Shown piece by piece: positions 35,073-42,774 of a stretch of 64,000 nt of DNA; the first letter of the stretch is position 1, and each line of letters opens with the position of its first letter. Under the pieces are notes generated by a model. The model saw nothing but the letters and a program-made list of their open reading frames with translations, searched no databases and was not told the DNA's origin. Source of the DNA: Candidatus Heimdallarchaeota archaeon (GTDB taxonomy: Archaea > Asgardarchaeota > Heimdallarchaeia > Heimdallarchaeales > Kariarchaeaceae); contig JADCLS010000009.1 of the NCBI GenBank assembly GCA_026702845.1, positions 62,001 through 126,000 on the forward strand, written 5' to 3'. A program made the translations under genes and the position numbers.

Positions 35073-36865
35073 TTTATATCAACCTCCAATTCCTCACCGT
35101 TGAGTATACTGAGATCAAGAATATCATCTACTTGCGTTTCATATAGTTTGGCAAATATACCTCCTTTAGCAAGTAATTCATCCTCAGATCCACATTCTAC
35201 AATACTCCCCTTGCTCATGATAACAATCAGATCAGTATTAGATATAGTGGATAATCGTTGAGTCACAAAAATCACAGTCCGATCCTTTAACAGTTCATCT
35301 AATGCCTGCTTGATTTGATACTCAGTTTTCATATCAACTGCACTAAGACTATCATCGAAGATGACAATTCCAGGATTGTAGAGAATTGCTCTTGCGATGC
35401 TCAAGCGTTGTTTCTGGCCACCCGATAAAGTTACTCCTCGTTCACCGATAATTGTATTATATCCATCAGGTAATGATTCAATATAGTCATGGATACAGGC
35501 ATTCTTTGCAGCTTCTATAACCTCATCTATAGTAGCATCAGGCTTTCCAAAGGCGATATTCTCTCGGATAGGTTTGGAGAATAGAAAAGTCTCCTGATCA
35601 ACGAAACCAATAGATTTCCTTAGGAGTTGTAGATCATAATTTCTCACATCCACACCATCTATGAATACAGTACCTGAACTGGTATCGTAATACCGAGGGA
35701 TAAGATTAATTAGACTTGATTTTCCAGATCCAGAAGTTCCAAGTACAGCTATTTTCTGCTTTGCCTCAATTCTGAGAGTAATATCTTTCAATACTGCCTC
35801 CTTTCTAAATCCAAATGAGACATTGTCAAAGAATATCTCACCTTCGAGTGAATCTACAACATATGGATCATCAGCTGATTGAATATCAGGAACACTCTCA
35901 ATCACATCAACTATTCTGGCACTAGAAGCCTTCAAGTTACTATAATTTATTGCTATATTACCAATATGACGAACGGGGGGATTCAACCAACCGGATAGAA
36001 AGATTATCATCATCAAGGATCCAATAGTCAACTCACCAATCATCACTTTATATCCCCCAATAGAAATAAGCAGGATCATGACAATACCTACCGCTGTGGG
36101 ACCTTGAGTTTGCATGGAGGATCTCAATTTATGGGATTTAATTGCCAGATCTTTATATTGTACATTATGCTTGTCAAACCTATCTATTTCCTTATGCTGT
36201 GAAGGAAAGGTTCTGGAGATCTTAGCCATATCAATATTCTCCGTGAGAACTGAACTCATCACACCAAATTGATTCTGAGCATCCAAACGTACTGGAGAAT
36301 ACATCTTCTCAAATCTTTTAGTTAACAAATACATGATTGGTAATGAGATCAAAGCGGTTACTGCTACCTGCCAATCTATGAGAAATAAGAAAAAGATGGT
36401 AAATACAAACTCCCCTATTAAGATGGGTAACAGAATTAACACGGTTGTGAAGAAACTTATTACTGCAGTAATGTCATTAGATGATTTACTTACAAGATCA
36501 CCAGTATCTTGATCATCAAAATATTTGTGACTTTGAGCCTGCAAAGATTTGAAAAGATCCGATCGGATATCACGGGATACATCTGCTGTTATTCTACCTG
36601 TATACTGATTAGTTAAAACTGTTGTAACGTAAGTCAACAGAATAATAATAAATCCTAGGCTGAGATAGTAAACCGCATCCTCTGTAAATAATTCTCCCCT
36701 AGCTAGACTAGAATAGATTACATCAAAGATAAATCCAATTACAACTGGCAGGGCTATGCACATAGATGCCCAGATAAAATCAACAAGTACTTCAGCGAAT
36801 ATGTTGAACTTATAATTCTTCAAGTACAAAATAATTGTCCATGATGGGTTCTTGGTATGACTCAT
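35069..36865 (-). CDS. Heterodimeric ABC exporter, subunit with Walker B Asp and switch Gln
   Basis: This half-transporter of about 598 residues is the first gene of a two-gene operon. It has six membrane helices and an ATP-binding domain with Walker A GTSGSGKSS and an intact LSGGQ. Walker B is IVIFDDSLS (Asp for the catalytic Glu) and the switch histidine is replaced by Gln (VTQRLST). Both losses lie in the site that also uses the partner's FSLGQ, giving one fully degenerate ATP site. The start used is ATG 36865; an in-frame TTG lies at 36874. Palindromes upstream suggest regulated expression, as expected for a multidrug-type exporter. Confidence 0.9.
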   Translation of the reverse strand: MSHTKNPSWTIILYLKNYKFNIFAEVLVDFIWASMCIALPVVIGFIFDVIYSSLARGELFTEDAVYYLSLGFIIILLTYVTTVLTNQYTGRITADVSRDIRSDLFKSLQAQSHKYFDDQDTGDLVSKSSNDITAVISFFTTVLILLPILIGEFVFTIFFLFLIDWQVAVTALISLPIMYLLTKRFEKMYSPVRLDAQNQFGVMSSVLTENIDMAKISRTFPSQHKEIDRFDKHNVQYKDLAIKSHKLRSSMQTQGPTAVGIVMILLISIGGYKVMIGELTIGSLMMIIFLSGWLNPPVRHIGNIAINYSNLKASSARIVDVIESVPDIQSADDPYVVDSLEGEIFFDNVSFGFRKEAVLKDITLRIEAKQKIAVLGTSGSGKSSLINLIPRYYDTSSGTVFIDGVDVRNYDLQLLRKSIGFVDQETFLFSKPIRENIAFGKPDATIDEVIEAAKNACIHDYIESLPDGYNTIIGERGVTLSGGQKQRLSIARAILYNPGIVIFDDSLSAVDMKTEYQIKQALDELLKDRTVIFVTQRLSTISNTDLIVIMSKGSIVECGSEDELLAKGGIFAKLYETQVDDILDLSILNGEELEVDIN

Positions 36866-36938
36866 AACTATCAACTATTGAATACATAGCAACATCAGCT
36901 CATATTTAAATATCATCGTCTACAGGCAGGTATGACGA

Positions 36939-36956
36939 TTACACCCGAGAGTGTAA
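36939..36956. promoter_or_regulatory. Operator-like palindrome TTACAC-N6-GTGTAA
   Basis: Perfect 6-bp arms spaced by six bases (18 bp overall, about two helical turns for a dimeric regulator) lie about 30-50 bp upstream of the AT-rich box at 36902-36913 that probably serves the ABC exporter operon. Confidence 0.45.
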
Positions 36957-36968
36957 ATTAAATATTGT

Positions 36969-36981
36969 AGGGTTTAACCCT
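36969..36981. promoter_or_regulatory. Palindrome AGGGTTTAACCCT
   Basis: A perfect 13-base palindrome lies between the exporter operon promoter and the hydrolase gene, 12 bp beyond the TTACAC palindrome. It may be a second regulator site. Confidence 0.4.
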
Positions 36982-37048
36982 CAAACTATAGATTTTTAAA
37001 TATAGTACGAAAAAATTCTTCTTCATAAAGCAATATTTGAAAATACAA

Positions 37049-37885
37049 CTATTTCAGATGTGCTAGGGCCTTAAAAGTACGAATAGCTTCTTGATACTTT
37101 TCTTTGTACAGCATTATATTGTTATGTCCGGCTCCGGGTATAGTACATAATATTGACTTTTGAATTGCATTATTGATTAATATGGCTTGATCATGGGGGA
37201 TTACCTGATCTTGATCACCATGAATGATAACTGTCGGAGCTTGTATGTTCCTCATAAATCTATCATTTGACCACTCAGATAGCATTTCATCTGTGATCTT
37301 TATTCCAGGGATGGCCACACCACTCATCCAAAGCTTGTGTAGATTAGCAAAACCACTCTCATACATCACTCCGATCATATTTTCAGGATTATTTGCTGCT
37401 ATAACACTCGCACAAATACTTCCCAATGAACGACCAAACACAACAATTCTTTGATTCATGGAATTCTCTTTGAGATAAACTTCTAATTGAGTATAAATTT
37501 CTAGTGGATCTGAAAAAAGTGTTCTGAAAGAAGGTTTGCCCTCACTTTCACCATATCCACGAAAATCTACAACTGCGAGGTTAAACCCGACATCTGTGTA
37601 CAGAGAGGTGTGTATATAATCATTTATGATTTCGCCATTGCCATGAAATAACAAAATAGTTGGATATGATGAATCTACTCTGTAAATGAATGAGGAGAGT
37701 GTAACTCCATCTTTCATGGTGAAACTTATTCGATCCAAGTACCCTATATCTGGAAATGTTGCTTTTCGAGGAAAAAATACCAAATTGGTGATAAATGAAT
37801 GATCAAGTAATTCTTCTCTGAACCCCTTGATTTTAACCTTTATCCAGAATGAAATAAAAGAGAAAAGCAGCTTGATCAATGACAT
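37049..37885 (-). CDS. Alpha/beta hydrolase (serine hydrolase, membrane-anchored)
   Basis: This 278-residue protein has an N-terminal hydrophobic segment (about 1-17) that could anchor it. It has the oxyanion motif HGNG (81-84), the nucleophile elbow GRSLGS with Ser153, the acid in HGDQDQVIPHD (D224 or D226) and His254 in GAGHNN, so the triad is complete. This is the bem46/ABHD13-like layout of small membrane-linked hydrolases that act on lipids or short acyl esters. It is a single gene on its strand, divergent from the DinB gene with a 14-bp palindrome between them. Confidence 0.85.
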   Translation of the reverse strand: MSLIKLLFSFISFWIKVKIKGFREELLDHSFITNLVFFPRKATFPDIGYLDRISFTMKDGVTLSSFIYRVDSSYPTILLFHGNGEIINDYIHTSLYTDVGFNLAVVDFRGYGESEGKPSFRTLFSDPLEIYTQLEVYLKENSMNQRIVVFGRSLGSICASVIAANNPENMIGVMYESGFANLHKLWMSGVAIPGIKITDEMLSEWSNDRFMRNIQAPTVIIHGDQDQVIPHDQAILINNAIQKSILCTIPGAGHNNIMLYKEKYQEAIRTFKALAHLK

Positions 37886-37948
37886 TTAATACAATTTAAA
37901 AAAAAATATTGTAGAATATCAATGTATCTATTGTCGATTTTCAGAAAT

Positions 37949-37962
37949 AGAGGAATTCCTCT
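37949..37962. promoter_or_regulatory. Palindrome AGAGGAATTCCTCT between divergent genes
   Basis: A perfect 14-bp palindrome lies midway between the hydrolase start (37885) and the DinB start (38034), a position suited to control of either gene. Confidence 0.45.
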
Positions 37963-38033
37963 CTATTTATATTAATTATTAATTTGTATCACTTGTAAGA
38001 AAATTTTTGAAATGATACCTACCAAATCATAGT

Positions 38034-38549
38034 ATGCAAGATACATGGATTGTAACAGAACAATCTGGAGAAACCTTTCAATTTTTATTAACTCAGATGA
38101 AATTGACACGAAAATATCTGCTCAAAGAAATAAATGGAATAACCCAGAATGAACTTGATTTCTCACCTGACATAAATAAATTTGAGACAATTGGAACGAT
38201 GTTATTCCACATTGCAGATGTAGAGAATTCATGGATATTTGAGCATCTTGATGGTCAGGAAGTTGATTTTGAAACCTGGAAGTGGGCCTTTCCGCTTAGA
38301 TTACAATTGAATCCAGTTCAAAGGACTGATAAAATTATAGATTTTTACCTTATGACATTAGAGGAGGTAAGGAAAAACGTAATGCAATATCTAGATCAGT
38401 TTTCAAACGAGAATCTTTCGAAAGTATTTGAATCAAAAATGGGTAAATCCACTCTTGAATGGGTATTATTTCATATCCATCGTCATGAACAACATCATAT
38501 AGGACAGATAAATCTTCTAAGAAGATTATTCAAGATGCAACATGATTGA
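38034..38549 (+). CDS. DinB-family metal-binding four-helix protein
   Basis: This 171-residue protein has the DinB/YfiT four-helix-bundle pattern. Metal-ligand histidines lie in TMLFHIADVENSWIF and near the end in FHIHRHEQHHIGQINLLRRL, the HxxxHHxxQ-like motif. Members include thiol-dependent S-transferases (bacillithiol, mycothiol) and proteins of unknown activity, so the reaction is open. No low-molecular-weight thiol biosynthesis gene is near, although a thioredoxin system lies 0.5 kb away. The last 55 bases overlap the convergent APH remnant. Confidence 0.85.
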   Translation: MQDTWIVTEQSGETFQFLLTQMKLTRKYLLKEINGITQNELDFSPDINKFETIGTMLFHIADVENSWIFEHLDGQEVDFETWKWAFPLRLQLNPVQRTDKIIDFYLMTLEEVRKNVMQYLDQFSNENLSKVFESKMGKSTLEWVLFHIHRHEQHHIGQINLLRRLFKMQHD

Positions 38550-39052
38550 AGATGATTTAATTCTCTTTGTATTGCATCTAATAACACATACTTCTCACCA
38601 GGTAAATTCTCAACCAATCTTGCAGCATATATGGGCAACATCCATGAGTCCACATCTGATTTTGACATTCCAGAAATTTCGAGATAGTGATTTAGGTAAG
38701 AATGATAGAAAAGGGAGCGAAAGAACATAATAAAAAATTTGGTTAACATATTTGTGGGAGGAGTTCCTAATGATAGAAGTAAACGTGTTCTAGCAACATC
38801 CGCTGCAGGATTACCTTTACAAACTGTTAACCAATCAATTGTTACAGGCCCCTGTTTGCCAATCAAGATAGTATCTGGATGAAAATCACCATGACAGATT
38901 ACTGCATCATCCTGAAGAGAATCTAGATACATTAGGATTTTTTCTTTTTCTTGATCATCCAAAATAGATACTTTCTCATAATTTGATTTAATCAATTGTT
39001 TATATGAAGGTAGAGTTGGAATAGAAGTTTGGATGAAATGGTTAAAATCGCT
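38495..39052 (-). pseudogene. 5'-truncated aminoglycoside phosphotransferase-like gene
   Basis: The frame is open from 39052, with no ATG. The first codons match the middle of an APH/choline-kinase fold (IQTSIPTLPSYKQL). The catalytic loop follows as CHGDFHPDTILI, with the Asp kept but the metal-binding Asn changed to Thr, then TIDWLTVCKGNPAADVART. The N-terminal lobe with the ATP-binding Lys, about 100 residues, is missing; its place is taken by the 3' end of the thioredoxin reductase gene, which overlaps by 11 bp. A TTG at 38995 could start a 166-residue product, but it would lack the nucleotide lobe. I consider it decayed. Confidence 0.65.
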
Positions 39053-39962
39053 TTATAATCTCCATTGCAGCAATAGTACCGTCATTAACGGCAGTGGTAA
39101 TTTGCCATTGATGTTTATCTCTGACATCTCCTGCAGCAAATACATTGGAAATATTTGTCTCCAGTGTCTCATGATTCACTGAAATGTATTTGTAATCATT
39201 TAGTTCTACATCAGTTGATTCATAAATTTGTGAATTAGGAACCATACCAACAAAGATGAAAACACCATCACGGGTCTCTTTTAATCTCTCATTAGTCTTC
39301 AGGTTCTCAATCTCAACAGTTATCTTATCTCCATCCACTTCAAATGCACGTGGTTCATGTGACCAAAGAAATGAAACCTTTGGATTCGCCTTTACCTTGT
39401 CACCAATCTCTCTTTCAGCTTGTAACTCATCAAATTGATGAATCACTCGAACAGATTTCGCATGCTGCAGCAGTAAAAGAGATTCTTCCATCGCTGAGTT
39501 TCCTCCACCGATTACAAAAATATCTTTCTCTTGATAGAATTCACCATCACAAGTGGCACAATATGAGATATATGGCCCATGTTCCCCAGGGATATTTAAT
39601 GGCCTTGGAGATCTACCAGTTGCTAAGATAAAATACGGAGCTTGATAAGTATTGCCATCATCCAGCCTCACCCATTTCTCGTCATCAGTTAGATGCAATT
39701 CTTCAATTTCAGATAACAGAGCAAAATTAGCTCCATACTTTTCTGCTTGCTTTTTCATATTTGATGCCAATTGGTACCCTGAAATCGGTTCTACAAATCC
39801 AGGATAGTTGGCAACTTGATGTGTAGTTTTTACTTGCCCTCCAGCAGATGATTTATCAATGACTAATACATTCAATTTTGCCCGAGCTGCGTATAGAGCT
39901 GCAGATAAACCTGCAGGCCCTGCACCGATAATGATTATATCATGTTTTATTATTGTTGACAT
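39042..39962 (-). CDS. trxB: Thioredoxin reductase
   Basis: This 306-residue FAD/NAD(P)H-dependent flavoprotein reduces the thioredoxin encoded just upstream. The FAD motif GAGPAGLSAALYAAR is near residue 13. The redox-active pair is C135 and C138 in YCATCDGEF. The nucleotide motif GGGNSAMEE lies near 153, and the C-terminal FAD segment VFAAGDVRD near 270. Length and spacing are normal for low-molecular-weight TrxR. GGGNSAMEE followed by VRVIHQ, which lacks the usual HRR phosphate-binding arginines, leaves NADH versus NADPH preference open. It lies 36 bp downstream of the thioredoxin gene on one strand. Confidence 0.92.
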   Translation of the reverse strand: MSTIIKHDIIIIGAGPAGLSAALYAARAKLNVLVIDKSSAGGQVKTTHQVANYPGFVEPISGYQLASNMKKQAEKYGANFALLSEIEELHLTDDEKWVRLDDGNTYQAPYFILATGRSPRPLNIPGEHGPYISYCATCDGEFYQEKDIFVIGGGNSAMEESLLLLQHAKSVRVIHQFDELQAEREIGDKVKANPKVSFLWSHEPRAFEVDGDKITVEIENLKTNERLKETRDGVFIFVGMVPNSQIYESTDVELNDYKYISVNHETLETNISNVFAAGDVRDKHQWQITTAVNDGTIAAMEIIKRF

Positions 39963-39998
39963 ACTATGCTCCTTTATGCTTAATACTAGATTGAAGAA

Positions 39999-40343
39999 TT
40001 ACTCAAACACTTCATTGATAATATCTTTCACTTGCTTAGGTGTCTGGATACTAGATGTGGCTTCCACTACCTTACCATTACGATAGTAAATAGTAAATGG
40101 CAAACCTCTGAAATTCTGTGCCTCTGGAAGGTTTCGAATTACATCAGCTTCTGGATGATCAAACAAAAAATCATAAAACTTAATGTCTTCATGGATATTT
40201 TCTAGTTCCTCCATGATACCGTATACTGGTATGCACATAGGCCCCATACGACCACAAACAACGACTACTTTTTCATTATTTGCAATTAATTCTTCTAATT
40301 GAGCTTTGCTCTCAATGTGATTAAGATTTGTTCCTAGTTTCAT
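39999..40343 (-). CDS. Thioredoxin-fold protein with CGRMGPMC motif
   Basis: This thioredoxin of about 114 residues lacks the WCGPC motif. The redox region instead reads VVVVCGRMGPMCIPVY, with C30 and C37 counted from the ATG, so the second cysteine aligns with the buried Cys and the first sits seven residues earlier. From memory, a similar motif is conserved in thioredoxin-like proteins of anaerobes that sit beside a reductase gene, so it looks functional. FRGLPFTIYY supplies the cis-Pro loop. The start used is ATG 40343; an in-frame TTG at 40352 is better placed for the TATA-like box (40373-40380). Partner gene: trxB. Confidence 0.85.
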   Translation of the reverse strand: MKLGTNLNHIESKAQLEELIANNEKVVVVCGRMGPMCIPVYGIMEELENIHEDIKFYDFLFDHPEADVIRNLPEAQNFRGLPFTIYYRNGKVVEATSSIQTPKQVKDIINEVFE

Positions 40344-40434
40344 TAGTATCAAATCAAGTTTATCCTTTGTACTATAAAAAGCTAATTCTTAGTACATCAG
40401 GATTAGATATCATTTTTGATTAAAAATTTATATA

Positions 40435-40449
40435 TTAAACTAAGTTTAA
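40435..40449. promoter_or_regulatory. Palindrome TTAAACTAAGTTTAA upstream of the thioredoxin operon
   Basis: A perfect 7+1+7 palindrome lies about 85-105 bp before the thioredoxin start. Its core recurs before the C2-like gene at 23605. It is a possible redox-regulator site, but AT-rich composition weakens the case. Confidence 0.35.
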
Positions 40450-40614
40450 AAAATGTCTTTTTTCGCTTAAAAATTTTTCAAAAAACCTTGGTTTGAACTC
40501 GTGATAATTTCACCTCGATAATGTTCAAATTAAAATCGAAAATATGTTCTATATCTATTTCAGTTCTGTTTTATATTGCGCATAGGAGATAATATCAGAC
40601 ACCTTGATAATGAA

Positions 40615-40622
40615 TTATATAT
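40615..40622 (+). promoter_or_regulatory. TATA box supporting a leaderless GTG start
   Basis: TTATATAT is centred about 24 bp before GTG 40643. An ATG at 40641 is in a different frame that stops after 18 codons, so the GTG is the likely start. Confidence 0.55.
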
Positions 40623-40642
40623 GATCTATTACAAAAGCAAAT

Positions 40643-41080
40643 GTGGAAATTACTGGTCAATCTCGAGTGTCATCACCAATTGTGGTTATTGGATTATTTT
40701 CTCTGATTTTTATCTTCAAGGTAATATTCTCCCCATTAGATAACATCGTAGACACTTTTCTAAATACTACTCCTTTTCTCATCGGTATCATCCCTATAGC
40801 ATATATGATCATACCTGGACTTCAAAAAAGAGTGATAATTACGGAAGGAGAAGTAAAAATAAAATCGATAATATTAGATAATACTTATTCACATGATGAT
40901 ATCAGACGAATTGAGTATTCAGCAAACCAACTGACAGTTTATGTAGATGATCAGGAATACATATTGAACAAAGTTTCCAATAATGATGTAAAAACAATGA
41001 TTAACACACTGAAGGTACAATTTGACTACTCAGAACAGAAACAAGAAGGCACCAATGTCAAAATTTGGAATATACCTTAA
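40643..41080 (+). CDS. Small membrane protein with C-terminal PH-like domain
   Basis: This 145-residue protein has two membrane helices (about 10-65). A soluble domain then reads GEVKIKSIILDNTYSHDDIRRIEYSANQLTVYVDDQEYIL. This alternation, with a conserved-looking 'I-x-x-I-x-Y' turn and a C-terminal helix, resembles bacterial PH domains (DUF304/YdbT type) that follow a membrane hairpin. No function is known for most such proteins. The stop overlaps that of the convergent membrane protein gene by 4 bp. Confidence 0.5.
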   Translation: MEITGQSRVSSPIVVIGLFSLIFIFKVIFSPLDNIVDTFLNTTPFLIGIIPIAYMIIPGLQKRVIITEGEVKIKSIILDNTYSHDDIRRIEYSANQLTVYVDDQEYILNKVSNNDVKTMINTLKVQFDYSEQKQEGTNVKIWNIP

Positions 41081-42264
41081 GTTTCAACCAGCTCGATAAT
41101 TTCTTTAGTACCTCTACTGAAAAATAGAATGTATAGAAAGGTGAAATAGAGAATAAAGGCTATGATTGCTGCCCATTTGTAGTAATACCCAAGTGGAGCG
41201 AATCCAAGCACAACAATCCAATGCAATGCCACAGTTTTACCCTCGTGAAGCATAATGGGGAAATCATCAAAGCGAGATATGACGGCAAGTCCGCTCAAAT
41301 TCCAGCCATATAACGCCAACATGGCGTGGTAGTGCAGGATCACTTTGTTCTGGTAGTAGTCGATGAAATTGGGAAATACAAGAAATAGGATGTACATAAC
41401 ACCAAAAAGGGATGTAACCAGTAGAAAAGTAATACCTGATGTTAAAAATGCTTTTTGCTGCTCTTTGATTCCAATTTTAATGTACATAACTAATACCATT
41501 CCTACAGCCACAAATAGAATTAATGAAATCACTAGTTCAAGAATTAGATTCTCAAAGAGAATGAAACCAAAGAAAACCACTACTCCTCCTGTAATAGTCC
41601 AAAATGCCACAGTTTTCAATTGCTTTACTAGACTACTCTTGGCCTTGTGCATCATATTGAAAGAGATTGAAAGGGTGATGAGAGATAATGGGAAGCTAAA
41701 ACCCAAAAAAAATGTATTAAGAGACAATTTCTCAAAATCCAACAAGTGTAGATATTCATCATTCCAAATTGCAAAGGAACAGATGACTAATCCAATGGAG
41801 AGACAGAGTAATGCTGCTTGATGGAACTTTTTACTTGTAGGCACTGAACTTCTGAAGAAATCAAGAGGCAAAAATCCAAATTTTTGTACTCTGAAACTCT
41901 CCACCAATACACTCATGAATAGACCAAGAAAAATGGAAACCAAGTAGATCTCGTAGAAGGCCAGTAATGTGTAGGTTAATGCCATAGTGAAATAAATTTT
42001 TACTCGATTACTCATATATGGCTTCCCCTCTGTGAAGTACAACAGAATAGTACCACCAGTCAACAAATTATACAGAAAAATATGGAGACGTTTGAATGAA
42101 TAGGGAAAGTTTGGAATGAATAGCTCTAAAAAACCAAATCCAAGTGCTATGGTCATAATAGTTATTAGCAGCAATCTGAATCTTGTACTCATCATATTGA
42201 TTTTACCCATCCCAAGATTATTTTCATGTATTATTAATTCTACGTATCGATGAATGGCTTTCAT
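41077..42264 (-). CDS. Histidine-containing polytopic membrane protein of unknown function
   Basis: This 395-residue protein has about eleven membrane segments. Histidines occur in membrane-boundary positions: KRLHIFLYNLLTGG near residue 60, KVILHYHAMLALYGWN near 305-320 and TVALHWIVVLGF near 348. The pattern recalls heme-binding membrane proteins of the NnrS or heme-copper-oxidase-like kind, but no family motif is complete, so this is only a suggestion. The start is uncertain (ATG 42264, 42210 or 42195). The first would be 7 bp after the upstream gene's stop, implying one operon. Confidence 0.55.
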   Translation of the reverse strand: MKAIHRYVELIIHENNLGMGKINMMSTRFRLLLITIMTIALGFGFLELFIPNFPYSFKRLHIFLYNLLTGGTILLYFTEGKPYMSNRVKIYFTMALTYTLLAFYEIYLVSIFLGLFMSVLVESFRVQKFGFLPLDFFRSSVPTSKKFHQAALLCLSIGLVICSFAIWNDEYLHLLDFEKLSLNTFFLGFSFPLSLITLSISFNMMHKAKSSLVKQLKTVAFWTITGGVVVFFGFILFENLILELVISLILFVAVGMVLVMYIKIGIKEQQKAFLTSGITFLLVTSLFGVMYILFLVFPNFIDYYQNKVILHYHAMLALYGWNLSGLAVISRFDDFPIMLHEGKTVALHWIVVLGFAPLGYYYKWAAIIAFILYFTFLYILFFSRGTKEIIELVET

Positions 42265-42271
42265 CCACTAA

Positions 42272-42610
42272 TTAATTGGAATCTGTCATTGAGATAAATA
42301 AGTCAATCAATTTCTCCAATAATTCTTGTTCCTGTTTGGATACCTCTCCATCAGCTAAGATAGTAGCTCTAGCATCCTGTAAGATTTTTTTCTCTCTGAT
42401 CTGTATCTCACTAAGTTCCTCTGGAGTTACTTCATTATCCTCTAGTGCCTGATTGATCAGTTTTGAGTATTCATATAAGTTGGCTCTGAAGTTTTTGAGT
42501 AAAGCCTCCTCATCCATGTTCAGGTCCGCTTTCTTCAGGCTTTTAATCTTGATAATCGTATCTCTAGCATTCTCCAATCGTTTCTGTGCAGTTTCTTTGA
42601 AATCTTCCAT
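42272..42610 (-). CDS. Small all-helical protein, TerB-like
   Basis: The start used is ATG 42610, since TATAAAAA (42634-42641) is centred 27 bp upstream; TTG 42616 is in frame. The 112 residues are soluble and helical: a coiled-coil-like first half (KETAQKRLENARDTIIKIK), then EIQIREKKILQDARATILADGEVSKQEQELLEKLI. The Ala-Asp-Gly-Glu-Val-x-x-x-Glu turn is typical of TerB-like helical domains (acidic, possibly metal-binding). It lies directly upstream of the histidine-containing membrane protein and may act with it. Confidence 0.6.
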   Translation of the reverse strand: MEDFKETAQKRLENARDTIIKIKSLKKADLNMDEEALLKNFRANLYEYSKLINQALEDNEVTPEELSEIQIREKKILQDARATILADGEVSKQEQELLEKLIDLFISMTDSN

Positions 42611-42774
42611 ACTCAATACGTAATTCTGCTATGTATAAAAATCCGAATGAGAACCAGCACATAAATGAGAAAAAATATGGATAATACTAAGCGTGATTAA
42701 TTCATTTTACCAAGAATATGTTTTAATCATTCATCCATCGATGAGCTTAACATATAATCAATAATAATACACCT

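Noticed and set aside
39999..40343. Possible inactive thioredoxin because WCGPC is missing
   Set aside because: The CGRMGPMC motif, cis-Pro loop and adjacent reductase gene argue for a functional variant family rather than decay.
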